A model generated the notes under the pieces. It ran no database searches and was not told where the DNA came from. It saw only the letters and a list, made by a program, of their open reading frames with translations. From the NCBI GenBank assembly GCA_016758905.1, contig JAEPQZ010000005.1, forward strand, positions 62,001-126,000: a stretch of 64,000 bases of DNA, in the 5' to 3' direction. The position numbers and the translations under genes are program-made. Numbering within the stretch: the first letter of the stretch is position 1; every line of letters begins with the position of its first letter. This document shows, one piece after another, positions 11,617-23,692 of this stretch. Source of the DNA: Umbelopsis isabellina. Lineage: Eukaryota > Mucoromycota > Umbelopsidomycetes > Umbelopsidales > Umbelopsidaceae.

Positions 11617-12256
11617 GCCATGTGGTTGTTATAATGCAGGAGAGCCATTGACTCCTTAGTACCAATGGAGCTCGTGCAGATCCTATTTAAGCTTTCGATT
11701 ACTCGTTTATGTGATGTAGAGTGCTTTTGTCGGCAGCGACTTTACTCGTTATTCCTAATCATTTCTTCTTTCCAACGTATGCAATATTATTTCAAAGTAC
11801 AATCATAACAGTCAATAAAGAGCAGCATTACTTTGAAAAATCACCTACTATAACTCAATACATGCACACAAAGCTTAAATTTGGCATGCAAATGGAAGAT
11901 CCAAAATTATGTATGTTTGTGCGTGGCAACTGCAACTCCACAGTCTCTGGATTTATTAACAAATGAAACGCAATTGATCATCAGATGCAATATACAATGA
12001 GCGCCATGGGGATAAACCATTCCCTGTTCAAACCCAATCACTGAAAATTTGATGGTATACAAATTTATTTAACCAGACGAGGTGATGACAGGCCCTTCTA
12101 CTAATCATGTATCATAATTCGAAATAAGACAAAAAATGCGGTGTGAGAAGCAGAAAATGAATGAAAAAGAAAAAATATAATGTGGATCAGAGGGCACCCC
12201 TTGATGCGCTATCAAGTCTAAGAAATATAAGAAAGGAATGTTCTGAAGCAATAGAC
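11617..12256. other. Convergent intergenic region
   Basis: Joins the 3' ends of the TPX2-like and KES1 genes. AT-rich, with a poly-purine run just before the KES1 stop. The one open frame here (81 codons) has no protein-like features. Nothing else seen. Confidence 0.5.
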
Positions 12257-13773
12257 CTATTGCTTGACATAGTCCTTGTAAACCCAGCTGAAGCCATCCT
12301 GCTCTTGGTACTTGTGTTTGCTATTGGCAGCGAGTTGTTCGTTGAGTTCACCATAGACCTTGTCGCCGTCAACCTTGACAAAGTACTCGGGGTGCCATTC
12401 TTCACCTGATACCTCTCTGTCCTTACGTTCAGCCCGCTTTTGGTTTTCAATGAGTGACTTCTCAGTAGAAGCGGCAGCATAGTCTCCGGCCAAAAGAGCT
12501 TCAGACACCTTTGACCACAATTTGCGAGACTCAAATGAGGATTGTTCATCGACTGGCTTGACAATAGGGGCTTCGCGAGAAAGGGAAGTCAAATCCAAGA
12601 AAGGAGCAGCAGACTGCTTGTGCTTTGTGATTGTTGACTTGGCTGTCCATTGGCCCTCAATAACAGTGGGTCCTTTCAAAGCTTCATGGCTAACTGTGGC
12701 TTTGAAGTGATGAAGCTCGCCGGAAATCCATCCCTTGGTGCTGTAGTCGATCTGAGCGAAATATCCAGTCGACGATTGAACATAGGATGAACCGTACAAC
12801 TCGACATAAGGTGCGGCGTACCAAATACCATTGACAGACAAGGATGGAAGAGTGAAAAGGTAGGTCTCGTCATTGCGGTTCTTCAAATGAATCACACAGT
12901 GACCAACTTGATCTACAAGCATCTGCGTTCCAGAAAATCTGGTCTTCTGTCCATCATGACCATTCAAGTACACGCCAGACTTCTTATTCTCGCAGAAGAA
13001 TCCAGAGATCGGGGGATGATGTGATACTTGCTCGCAGACAATTGAAGTATCACCTTTCCAGGAACAGAAAAATTGTTCACCAAGAACGGGGTTGAAAGGC
13101 TTCTTTTCCCATTCACCCTTGGGAACACGGCTGGCGAATGATCCGTTCAATGCTGAGATGTACCACCTAACAGCAGCATAGAAGCGCTCTTCGGCCGACT
13201 CAGGTTCTGTGATTTCATTGAAACTATTACACAAAGTCAGCCAATGTTCCACTTGCTCAAAACCAAATACCTAAAATACAATGAAAAAGACTTACAGTGA
13301 CGGTTGGTCGACCCAGAAAGCACTGAAAGCAAATCAAATAGTTAGTTTCCATTATTGTATAAGAATATATACTGTTTGCGTAATTATGAGCCAGTCAGCA
13401 GACTTTTAGAGGCAGGGTGGTCTTGTGGCGCCATATACGGCATTTTTATTTAGGCTGGTCTACCCATACAGTCCAATAGACCATGCCAAGATCACATTCC
13501 AAGGACATTCAGCAATACATGAAACAGATAGATTCATTGTACGCAGTATACTCGATAGGATGTTGTATTGACAAGCGCAAGACCAGTCTCATAAGATTGA
13601 AAAGTAAAACATTTTACTTACGAATACTCCAATAGAGAGATAGGAGCCAACAAGAATGAAGGGCAGGTTAGATTGGACAAATCACCAGTGAATGAAGCAA
13701 GAGTCTTCAAAAACGAAGAGAAGCTTCCTTGTTGATCAGCCGGAACAGAGTCGAGTGCTGGCTCAGTGGACAT
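12257..13773 (-). CDS. KES1: Oxysterol-binding protein, KES1/OSH4 type
   Basis: Soluble sterol/PI4P exchange protein acting between endoplasmic reticulum and Golgi or plasma membrane. 381 residues; exons 13773-13622, 13322-13296 and 13223-12257. The N-terminal lid matches yeast Osh4: SFLKTLASFTGDLSNLTCP, then LAPISLLEYSAFWVDQP. The OSBP signature EQVSHHPP is at residues 124-131, preceded by KKPFNPVLGEQF, which holds the PI4P-binding lysine. YVQSSTG and the ESRKLW segment follow. No PH domain or ankyrin repeats, so this is the short OSH class. The middle exon is only 27 bp but encodes conserved residues. Head-to-head with the hydrolase gene over 215 bp. Confidence 0.95.
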
Positions 13774-13988
13774 GTTGTACAATGGAAGTCAGTTAAGAAT
13801 GTCGTTTGTGAAGTCAGTCATACCGCTTGTACCTGACTTTGAGTCTGCGCTGTCACATCAGCCAATGAGAACTCAGAATCTAATTTTCACATTGAAATGA
13901 GGCTGGGCTTTGTCCTATAAATTAGTGCACGCGGGCTGGCAACGGCAGCTCGGCTTAAGTACTCCTTTCTTATACTATTCCCGATATC

Positions 13989-15390
13989 ATGTCTGGTATT
14001 TTGCAGGATATAACACGAAGGCTATACAGGTCTATCGTTACATTGATAGTTGCACCATTGTATGTACTGGTCATGGTCCCTCGGTACTTTGCAACTCGCA
14101 AGCTTGGTGTAGGATTTTTCGAGTCCAAGGACCGCTCACACCGTCAGTATCCACTATAGCCTTCATTTAAATGGTGCTCAGCTTGTCGCATTGTGCTAAT
14201 TCTTGCTTACAGTCTACAAAAAGATCTTTACTGAAGATAATGAGTATGGCCATCATCGTTATATCGACGTTGGCGACGGCAAGAAGTTTCACGTGGTTGA
14301 AAATGGCAACACGGACGGCCCTTTAATGATATTCTTGCATGGATTTCCTCAGGTACGGACAACAGTTTTGATGCTGCTGCGCCTACCTGCAATGCTTATT
14401 AATCTATTGTGTTACAGTTCTGGTATACTTGGAGAAACCAATTGATTGGCTTAAAGGACCAGGGTTATCATCTTGTTGCTATGGACATGCGGGGTTATGG
14501 GTCTTCTTATCGGGCTAAAAATCGATTGGACTATAATATGAAGGAATTTAAATCCGACGTCCGAGCGGTTATCGAAGCATTGCAGAAAGATAAACCGGAA
14601 GCCAGCCGCAACGTGACATTGGTTGCCCATGACTGGGGTTCAATCGTCGCGTGGCACGTTCTAGCAGACTCATGGAAACTGGAAAAGACCGGACAGGGTT
14701 ATATCAACAAAAGTGTCATCGTCAACATCGGACATCCATTGATTGTAGCCGCCAACATCGCAAAGCCTTTCAAACAATACTTTAACGGACATTGGGCATT
14801 GGAACTTGTCAAGAAACCTCAAAGCACAATCAAGACTCTGCGAGCTGCATTCGCCTCTGTGTTTGCTCAACTCATGAAGAGTTACTATGTCTACATATTT
14901 CAGCTTCCAACTCCCATAGCAAGAACACTTATAAGTGTCCGGGACTGGCAGAGTATTGGTGGACTTGTTAAGTCCATCAAAATCAACAAAGCCGAAGATG
15001 CAGAAATCTTCAAGGCAGCCGCTTCCTATTCTCCCCCAGAAGACCCCACTTACGCTTTGGATCATGCTGTCGAGTATTATCGACACGGTGCTGTATCAGA
15101 AGGTTGGAAGGTTGGAAACTCTGAAGATGGCTACATTGAGTATCCTGTTTTGATTCTTTGGGTAAGTACTGCTTGACTTCTACATAGATAACAGTATCGA
15201 CCATGCTAAACCCAACTCTAATCCTCAGGGAGAAGATGATCTCGCCTTGGACATGCATCTTAATTTGGATGGCACCGAAGCACGCGTGCCTAACGTTGAG
15301 ATCAAAACATATCCAAATGTTGGTCACTTTTTGCCCGAAGAGATACCCGATACCGCTAATGAAGAGATTTTGAAGTTTGCCGCGAAATAA
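13989..15390 (+). CDS. Alpha/beta hydrolase, epoxide hydrolase-like (EPHX3/4 type)
   Basis: About 399 residues in four exons: 13989 to about 14142, 14213-14352, 14418-15161, 15229-15390. An N-terminal hydrophobic helix (TLIVAPLYVLVMVP) predicts membrane anchoring, as in microsomal EPHX3/4. The oxyanion motif HGFPQ is followed by FWYTWRNQL and DMRGYGSS; the nucleophile is Asp in AHDWGS (D170), the marker of epoxide hydrolases rather than serine esterases. The acid is in GEDDLALD (about D350) and the base in YPNVGHF (H379). The family opens epoxides of lipids or xenobiotics; substrate unknown. The exon 1/2 junction is uncertain: the frame is kept by a GTCAGT donor at 14143, while a more ordinary GTATCC donor three bases later would break it. 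Confidence 0.85.
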
Positions 15391-15990
15391 TTAGCCTATC
15401 TTTGTTTTCAAAAACTCATAGCTATAGCTAGTTTTAATTGCTTGTTCATCATGATTAAAGGCGGTAATCACCACTAGGTGATATCACACAACAAGTAGGA
15501 TCATTGATAGCAATTTTATGAATCATATTCTATAATTCGTGGAACTAGATGAGTAGCATGTTGATTATATCTGAACGATGCACATGGATGTTATCGACAA
15601 CTTCGTCTTGGCGTGTAGTTTACACAAAAATTGTGCACCGTGCCTTTTGTCTGAGTCTTGAATTGGTGGTCAGTAACGTCATGACTGCTTGTACTCACCT
15701 GCACCATTGACAACAGCCGAACAAATGCCATGTTTTCCCTCTTTTCAGTTCAAAGGTGATGTACAGCATAGCATGCTATGAAGGTAAAAATGTTATACGA
15801 TACGATTCACTATCTTCATTTTCGCAGTAATGCTACAAATACTACAATCACTTACTGTTTAGAAAAAAACAATCAGTGTTCCAGCCAGTTTTTTCCCCGT
15901 CCCCAAATCATGTGGTCGACGTAGTGCTTCGATGAAACGGACTTCGATCCATCCTTTGAGTATCTGTAATATATTCTCATTCTTTTACGC
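15391..15990. other. Intergenic, same-direction genes
   Basis: 3' flank of the hydrolase gene and promoter of the next gene. No gene or clear motif seen. The next coding region opens at the ATG at 15991; the upstream region is not otherwise protein-like. Confidence 0.5.
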
Positions 15991-18787
15991 ATGTCGAGCA
16001 ATGAGCCATATGCGTCGTCGTCTTCGGTCGATCGGCAGGACCAGTCGTTGCACGAGCGAGTCCCGCTACTTTCTGAAGCGCAAGGTTCTGGGTCCCGGAA
16101 GAATAAAGGGAAAGCGGCCATCCCTACACAACATTACGCTGCAACCTCACAGATAGAATCAGACACACCGGAAATTCATAGCAGCAGACGGTCACGAAGG
16201 AGTAACATATGCTTCTGGTTGTCTATTGTCAGTACGATAATAGCTGTCACTGTCATAATGCTATTGCTTTTTGCCCCGAATATGGCCCAGCGGTATTTTC
16301 GGGACGGCGTTGAAGTATCTTTCGACGAAGCCTCCATCCTGAATATATCTGATGCGGATAGCTTGGATATACATGTCACTGGCAAACTTACTCTAAACGA
16401 CAAATTGTATGGCGTTGCTAGAAAAGCCGCAGCTTTGTTTGGTGACATATCTACAGAACCGTCAAATCTGGACGTATTCAATGCAGCTGATATGAAATCT
16501 CAGTCTGCCTTGGGGACCATAGAACTTCCAGAACTAATGGTGAACCGCACGAATAGTACCACGAGCTTTTCGTTCGTGACTCCGTTTCACATTGGCGATA
16601 CCGAGCAACTCGCAGCATTTTGTCGGGAAGCTGTCCAGCAGAAAGAAGTTGTATGGAAAGTAAAAGGTCCAGTGGGTGCCAGTGTGGGATGGTTACCCAA
16701 AAGTGTCTCCATCGATATAGAGAAAGATGTTACTTTAGAAGGTTGGTTAACTTTCACTGCACTATCATCGCCCGGTTCGAGGCAACAACTAACATTTTTG
16801 ACTTAGGTATGGATGGACTGAAGCAAGCGGAATTAAAATCTATGATATTCTTTGGAGAACATCCCAAGGGAGGCATTAATATCGCCGGTCAAGTCAGCAT
16901 CTACAATCCGTCTAGCACACTGAGCTTCAAACTCGGTGATGTTGACTTTGGCATTCATGCACCTATTGCAAATAGCTCCAAGGATGCATTAATTGCAGTA
17001 GTCCGCGCAAAGGACGCTGAACTCCTCGGAAAAAAAGACAACATCTTCAATGTTACTGGTAGATCAATCGCAATCGACCAAAATGACACTGAAAGACAGC
17101 AGGCGGTTGAGCAATTCCTTTCGGACTATCTTCAAGGTAAAACAACCACCGTTAATGTACGGGGAAGCGATCGAGGACCCGACAATGATGAGAATCCCAA
17201 TCTACCAATTTGGATGAAAAATGCTCTTGGCAGTGTTACACTGAGCATCCCATTTCCTGGGTCCAAGCAGACGGATTTTATCGAGAGCTTAGCCTTGCAG
17301 AATATCTCAATAGATTTTGCTGCCGAAACAGGCACTGTTGTCTCCGGAAGCGCTATAGCTCTTATGAAACCCCCTCCGGAAATGCAGTTCGATATCGATG
17401 TACGAGAAATTCAACCCTTGGTGTATCTTTACCTGACAAAGGAACATGAGAAGCCGTTTGCCAAATTGGCTCCCACTGAAGCATCGCCTGCAACCACTAT
17501 ACTACCAAAAGACGATCCTAGTCTGCCAGATAACCTGTTCAAGGTAGAGTCCAAGTTAGATCGTGCTCCTCTCACCGTTCTACCTGGAGGAGAGGAAGAT
17601 TTTGAGAAGTTTCTCAACAAAACCTTTTATGGTTCTGAGCACAAAGTGTATATAGGCGGTACAGTGAAGGCGGCGGTTGTGTGTGCTTTTGGAAAGTTGA
17701 CTATCAAAGATATTTCATTCAATGGAGAAATATCCACCAAAGGTATTTTACGAATTTGATGATTTTTTACTTTTCCATGGCCATGTACTCCAGCCACCCC
17801 ATATCCTACATTTTTCTCTATACTCAATATTTTTGGTCTTTAACTACAAGAGAATAAAATTACTAGACGCTAACAATTGAACTTTGTTGCTGTTCAGGCA
17901 TGAGTGGGCTGCTAGATCCTCCTCCTCGGTTGGACTCTATCGATATCAATCACGGGTTCGCGGATGGGCTATTCGTATTGACCAATATCAGTCTGTTCAA
18001 CCCATCGGATGTTACAGTATCATTAGGAGAGGTCAGCACATACATTCTTTATGAAGATATCCCCATTGGCAACTCAACACTGGCAAATCATGTCATTCTA
18101 CCTGGCTGGAATAAGATTCTGGCGGAAGCTTATTTTGCGCCCAGTCAGTCGGGTTCACATGAGAAGGCCATGGAATTTCTCAGTCGCTATGCTAGCGGTA
18201 AGTAGGATAGTATCTTCAACATTTGGAAAATCAATTTAATTAATTCCGGGATTTATTGTATTTTTCAAGGTGACAATGACACGCAGCTGCAGATATCCGG
18301 TAATCATCCAAATGCCTCCAAATCACCGGAATTGCAATCGATGCTCCGCAACTTTCGCTTCAATTCAAGTGCTCCACTTATGAATCAGACTTTATTGATA
18401 GCCACGCAAATGAATATTTTTTCATCCACCGCTGAGCTGTGGCTGATGAATCCCTTCAACGGCACAACCATCGAGGTGTTGGCAGTCAATGCCACAGCAT
18501 ATTATGAAGGACATAAAATAGGATCTGTTCATGCTGATTTCGAAGATTTGAGCCAAGGCTGGACGAGGCGATTGATCTTACCAAGCAACGGAAGCGTGGT
18601 TCATACCGAAAAACTACCAGTCATGTTCGAAGTGGGAGCAGGCTTTGAAGCCATTCGGAAAGCGGTCGGCAAGTCCATAGCAGTCGATGTAGACAGCGTC
18701 ATTCGCGCGCGTATCGACGATTTACATATTGATGACCTACAATATCATAAACAGAACGTGTCGGCCAGAGTGCGCCTCTTTCAGTAA
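15991..18787 (+). CDS. Large single-pass membrane protein with DUF3712/LEA2-like repeats
   Basis: 834 residues in four exons: 15991-16741, 16807-17742, 17898-18197, 18270-18787. A Ser-rich cytosolic N-terminus (about 70 residues) leads into one membrane helix (CFWLSIVSTIIAVTVIMLLLF). The long remainder is rich in N-glycosylation sequons and repeats a beta-sandwich pattern: VSIYNPSSTLSFKLGDVDF, ISLFNPSDVTVSLGEV and LWLMNPFNGTTIEVLAV, each an NP turn followed by strands and a later iG or G-S strand. This is how DUF3712/LEA2-like domains look and fits fungal proteins with a tandem luminal array at the vacuole or cell surface. No catalytic residues are seen, so a structural, lipid-transfer or adaptor role is possible. 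Function not assigned. Confidence 0.75.
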
Positions 18788-19289
18788 TAATTGAGCAAAG
18801 TGCCACTTATTTTTTCCAGGTCACCCACGCCAAAATTCTCTTTTGGAGATGTTCATATTATATATATATGAAAGGTTGGGAGGAGTGATACAAATTTAAC
18901 GAGTTGCTAGCTACCACCCAATCATTTAATTTTATCAACGATTTTTTTGTAAGCTTCTTCTTTTATACAATTATTGTACCAATGCCTGCTTTGTAACATA
19001 AACATAAACCAAGGATCGGCACACGATCAAATAATCAACGTTATTTACCTCTTTCTAAATTTGCGGCTTTGCACCACCATTGAATTCGTTTTGGTCCGCT
19101 TTGTCACACATTACATTGCCAAAAGTGGTAGAACTCGACTCTTGGGTTTCCAAGCGGCAGCTCACTAAAATAAATCGACAAGGTATTCCTCCCCAAAACG
19201 CTTTAGCCCCTTTTTTCTATTGGTATTTTTCTTTGCTTTCATCCCTTTTTCGCTTTCCCTTCCTTTAAACACTTTCCTCTCATTTCAAA
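18788..19289. other. Intergenic, promoter of the wall-sensor-like gene
   Basis: AT-rich with a short TA dinucleotide run near 18858 and long pyrimidine tracts just before the next ATG (about 19190-19285), typical of strongly expressed fungal 5' leaders. No gene seen. Confidence 0.5.
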
Positions 19290-20243
19290 ATGCGATTGCT
19301 ATTATGGCTGGCAGTCGCCATCCTGGTCTTAGCTATCAATGTTGAAGCGGACCTTCTTGGCCTTGCAGGTGATACTTCATCCACGACGGAAGCAAAGCCT
19401 ACTCCCACCTCAGAAAGTCCTTCTCCAACCGCACCATCACCCACTCATGCTGCTACTACCACCGAAGCACAACCGCCACCACCAGCACATACTTCTACCA
19501 CTACACATGCACCTGCACCTGCCACCAGTGCACCAACTTCTGCTGCAGCTACTTCTGTAGTTCATACCAGTAGCAGCCTTCCAGTTAGCAGTTCACTCCC
19601 ATTCAGTTCATCCATCACACCATTGACCTCCACTGCATTAGTGTCGGCATCCCTCAATGCCACATCAGCTTCCGCGTCAGCCACAGCTACTAGTACAGCA
19701 GCTAGCAGTAGTGATGATAGCTCCAGCAACAGCAAGCCTATTATTATTGGTTCTATTTGTGGATTTGTCGCCATCATTGCCGCTGGTTTCGGCTACGCGT
19801 TCTTGTCCAAAACTAGACGAAACAATCGTAAGAAGCGAGTGTTTGGCGCTGATGAAGATGATGGTATGGACCCATCCATCCCTGCACCATCACCTTTCCA
19901 GCGTCATAACGAGACATTGGCTCCTGCTGCCGCTACCTGGGAGACTGATCAAAAGCGACCCCTTGGTCCTCCTAGTCCTTATGCGGATTACAACTACCCA
20001 AGTCCTGCCCTGACTCAAAACGGAGTCAGGCGTAGTCCTCCTGTTGCCCATACGGACGCTTACTACGCTCAGCCCCCAGCAGCTAGTCCGTACTACGACG
20101 AGCATCAACAGACTTATGATCATCAAACGTACTACGAGCAGTACCCTCAGCAGCCAATGGAGATGCAGCATGTTACTTCTCCTCAAATGCACCAGCAATA
20201 TCAGTACTACGGTCATAATGATCCTTACAACTACAGACAGTAA
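19290..20243 (+). CDS. Mucin-like Ser/Thr-rich single-pass surface protein (wall-stress-sensor architecture)
   Basis: 317 residues, one exon. A cleavable signal peptide (MRLLLWLAVAILVLAINVEA) precedes an extracellular region of about 125 residues made almost wholly of Ser, Thr, Pro and Ala, expected to be densely O-mannosylated and rod-like. A membrane helix (PIIIGSICGFVAIIAAGFGYAFL) is followed by a basic stop-transfer run (KTRRNNRKK) and a cytosolic tail rich in Pro, Tyr and Gln with acidic patches near the membrane. This is the architecture of Mid2/Wsc-type sensors, but there is no WSC or cysteine domain, so the assignment is by architecture only. It could also be a structural mucin. Antisense open frames are by-products of biased composition. 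Confidence 0.75.
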   Translation: MRLLLWLAVAILVLAINVEADLLGLAGDTSSTTEAKPTPTSESPSPTAPSPTHAATTTEAQPPPPAHTSTTTHAPAPATSAPTSAAATSVVHTSSSLPVSSSLPFSSSITPLTSTALVSASLNATSASASATATSTAASSSDDSSSNSKPIIIGSICGFVAIIAAGFGYAFLSKTRRNNRKKRVFGADEDDGMDPSIPAPSPFQRHNETLAPAAATWETDQKRPLGPPSPYADYNYPSPALTQNGVRRSPPVAHTDAYYAQPPAASPYYDEHQQTYDHQTYYEQYPQQPMEMQHVTSPQMHQQYQYYGHNDPYNYRQ

Positions 20244-20450
20244 ATCAATATATATATATTTTTTTTTCTTTGTATTTTTGCCTCTTGTTATAATTTATAA
20301 TGTTGCTTGCTTTTTGAGATTATATGCTAGAGGCAGCAAACTTTCATATATAAAAGACTTTCACAAAAAAAGGAATCAAAAATTGGTATTTGGCGAGTTG
20401 ATTAGCAAAATGCTGGCAGTGGTTTATGGGCTTGTTCATTTGCAAATGGT

Positions 20451-21311
20451 TTAAGAGCTTTTGGCCTTTTGCTGAGCAGCCTTTTGAGCTTTGAAAGCAG
20501 CAATATCCTTGTCGACTTCGATCATCATCTCACGGTGCAACTTGGGCTTATAGCCTAGCATAAAGAGAATCTCGAAAAACACAAAGAATGGAGCCAGCAC
20601 AAGTGCTAAAGAAAAGTAGAAACAGAGATCGTAAATGAACCATTCGCTATGCCCCTCCTTGACAATTATTTCCCCCGTGGGGACACCTTAGTAAAGAAAA
20701 AGTTACCTTGAACAAGGTTATCCACCAACTTTGGGCTGCGTTTTTCAGCCAAACCATGACCGAGGAATTGAAAAATCCAAGCAGCAACATGCAGCCAGAT
20801 AGCGATATTGTTAGCATTGGCATTGTCATGCAAGAACTGAGTAGCATAATAACTCATGCCATAGAGAATGGGTGCATAGAGCAACTAGACAATGCTCGTT
20901 AATACATAATTCCAATCCGTTTCGCTACTACCCAATCATGCAATAACTCACGGCAGTCAATGGATCCAGGAAAAAGTAGTATACAGAATAAAACACCACG
21001 GCAAAGAAACCCAAGTCCGGGCCAAAATTAGTCAACCAGTGCAAAGAAGCTGGTAGAGTGCTCACATCGATGAGTGGGCCAGTGTTTGCTGCAAACACAA
21101 GAGCTGCAAAGGAGGTGAAACAAAAAGGTTGTTGGCCGTGCGTTAGAACCCAATGACCTCGAGAGAAATAGCCAACGGTTTTGCATTTACCTGTCCAGAA
21201 AATAGTGGGCACAAAGATAATGTGGATAATGACATTAACCGGGTTGTTGTGATGAGCACCATACAGAACAAGCTGGTGCTTGAGGTTGAACAGGTTGTTC
21301 AGTGCTGACAT
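20451..21311 (-). CDS. MPO1-like (DUF962) membrane dioxygenase
   Basis: 201 residues in four exons: 21311-21191, 21103-20952, 20884-20707, 20605-20451. Yeast Mpo1 is an iron-dependent enzyme of the endoplasmic reticulum that shortens 2-hydroxy fatty acids from phytosphingosine breakdown. Seen here: the N-terminal block GAHHNNPVNVIIHIIFVPTI with clustered His ligands, and the later WIFQFLGHGLAEKRSPKLVDNLVQ with another conserved His; several hydrophobic helices; and LVLAPFFVFFEILFMLGYKP near the end, matching fungal homologues. The last intron was placed at 20606-20706 because it restores NLVQALVLAP, the family sequence; nearer acceptors break the frame. The C-terminus is Lys-rich. Enzyme activity is inferred from the family. 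Confidence 0.9.
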
Positions 21312-21479
21312 GATGCCGTGATTTCTAATGTGAAGCAAAGAAGTGCCCAAAATAATACCATAGTTGCTTACGTATTTAACTCAGTATCTTTTTCAAATGT
21401 AACCATCAGTGCTCACTCATTTGGTTATACACGTGAAAACTTTTTATTTTACACACACACTTGGCCATCATTAGTTTGT

Positions 21480-23692
21480 CTACAAGCGCTGTGGAGCGGT
21501 CAAGAATCCCCAAGTGCGGGTCATACGCTGAATGGTTCTCATTCTTTGCTCAAGGTTGTATTTTGGGTTTTCCAGCTCTCTCAGATCTTCTATGAATTTC
21601 TCCCGCGTAAAATTACGCTGAGGCAAGCGACGAGCATACGAGCGCAGCAAGTGTACCTCGCAGAGTACTAGACCTTGCTGCTCGCACGATAGCTTCAGTG
21701 CAGAAAGTCCAGCCGGCAAATCGTTGTCCCTATTATCTGCTTGATTGAGAATTCGTTCAACCTCTCTACGTATTTTGAAAATGCTATTAGCGCGGAGTCG
21801 TAAGACCGAACAAATTCACAGCTGGCGCGTTCTTACCTCAAGGCATCTCTCATTGGTCCACCCAGTTTGCCAACTCGCACACCAGTCCTCTTGTCCCAAG
21901 TTGTCTTTACCCAAGCTCCCAAAGCCCACATCAGAATCATTGAAGGAGCCACAGCTGTACGCAATGGTTAGTAAACGAAAGGTTGACCGACAGTGCAGCA
22001 AAGTGGACTTTTAGCTTACCCAGGAATGCAAAGTTGAGCTCGTTGGATTTGAGCAGCTTATCCAAGGCCGCCATTGCCAAGTCTACATCAACCTTTGTTT
22101 TTTGTACTTGTATCAAAAGCGTTCGAATGAGGTCGCCCCGAATGGCATTTTTCACTGGGCTCTGTTAAGACAAGTAGGCACCATTAGTTCAGTACTCGTT
22201 GGTACGCATACCTGTCAAGCAAATGGAATTTACCTTGATAGCCTCTTCGTATGCTTTAAGCACCGAAGACAGATCGCCTTCCCGAACCTGACTGGTTAGC
22301 TGCGCCAACTGATCGTCCGACAAATTGTAATGATCACGACCGAATTGTGCTACCATTCTTTCCAAAGACTGCAAAGGTTGACATTAATTAGAACTGCAGG
22401 CCGAAAGCGTCGTCAATATAATAACATCGATTATTTGCGTTTTTTACCTCCATGTCGCTTCGCAAGCCTTCCTTGCTGAGCAACGCTAGTTGTTGATCCT
22501 TCATGCGAATTGTGTCCCATACTTTCAACATTGGCTCCCAAAGCCAGTGGACAACAAAGTCCTGAGCCGTTTCGCGAGCCTCGTTCACCCATATTTTGAT
22601 GTTATCCTTTTGTCTGAATGCGTACTTGAGAGCCGCATTACCACCAAAATAAAGGACAATCAATGGGGTCCAGTACCGTGTGATCCATGAAGGACGCCCA
22701 TACAACTGTAAAATCTTGGTATATTGTTGCTGACATCCTGGGAGCATTTTTTCAGTCACTTCGTCCAAAGTATTGAAAAGTGTATCCAAATCTTTCGATT
22801 TAGCAAACTCCGTAGTCAGTAAATTGTCCATGGCGGGATCACGGAAACAATCTGATGCTACATTAGACTCAAGAATTTGCTGCAACACATGCACCAATAA
22901 GTTAAGACTTGCATCGATCTGATGATATGCAGCGTCAAGATCAGATTTGGGGTCAATTTCTGGCTTCCTCTGCATAAGCAAACCTAGCCGAGCCGCTTGC
23001 TGCTTTCTAAACGCCGTCAGCCTAGATCGTTTGAACGCTACTTCTGAGCGAATAATGTGTCTGGTTGAAGCAATGCGAGTATAGTGAGGGAATAGTTGCT
23101 TAAATACATCCTTTCGAGTCAACTGCGATATCTGCTGCGATATTCCAGAAATACCCATTGGCGAATCGCGTAAGGTCTTGCCAGCTAAATGATAGATACG
23201 AATAGGCATGGCTAACAATAGATACAGCCATTTAGCCTATGGTAGACAGTGAAAGCATCATTATGGGATCCACTTACTTTGTACACCATAAAAAGCTTCA
23301 TGGTACCAGTTGCCATGAACTCCACTCCAGTATCCGATCGACTGCGATAATGGAATGGTAGAGTTTAAAAGGTTTTCCTGGACGATACCATGCAAAGCAA
23401 AGGTACACTTGGCAGCCAATAGCAATTCTAGCGCCTTCTCATCCTCATTCTTTTTGGGTAGCTCCCGGTACATTTTCAAATACTTTGAGAGCTTCTCGCG
23501 TGTCGGCAACGACGCTCCTGATAAATCGATAGCTTCACTAGCTAGTGATAAAAACTTACGCCTATCCCCAGCTCGGACCGCCTCGTTCATATCACTAAGG
23601 GAAGACCGCCTGGGACGCTCTTTGATACTTTCAGAGAAAGCCCGGTACAGCGTCGTGTTCAGAGCATTCACTTGTTCGTTGACGAAACCCAT
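21480..23692 (-). CDS. NCA2: NCA2 family mitochondrial outer-membrane protein
   Basis: Nuclear control of ATPase protein 2; in yeast it affects expression of the mitochondrial ATP6/ATP8 genes, and the plant relative DGS1 affects lipids. 619 residues here (yeast 616) in six exons: 23692-23278, 23211-22448, 22368-22234, 22161-22020, 21954-21837, 21765-21480. Marks are an N-terminal helical region, membrane stretches ([34 protein letters not shown]), the conserved block [17 protein letters not shown] and the C-terminal segment [22 protein letters not shown]. The exon 1/2 acceptor at 23212 was chosen over a nearer one because only it keeps the frame with the strong GTAAGT donor. Divergent from PGM3 over 763 bp. 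Confidence 0.92.

Noticed and set aside
11721-11966. 81-codon frame between the TPX2-like and KES1 genes
   Set aside because: No recognisable features; in a 3' flanking region.
19339-20216. Several His/Leu/Pro- or Val-rich frames over the Ser/Thr-rich surface-protein gene
   Set aside because: By-products of repetitive S/T/P codons; the signal peptide and membrane helix identify the true frame.
20607-20706. Short reading-through of MPO1-like exon 3 and a nearer splice acceptor
   Set aside because: Nearer acceptors give a stop or frame break; the acceptor at 20606 restores the conserved LVLAPFF sequence.
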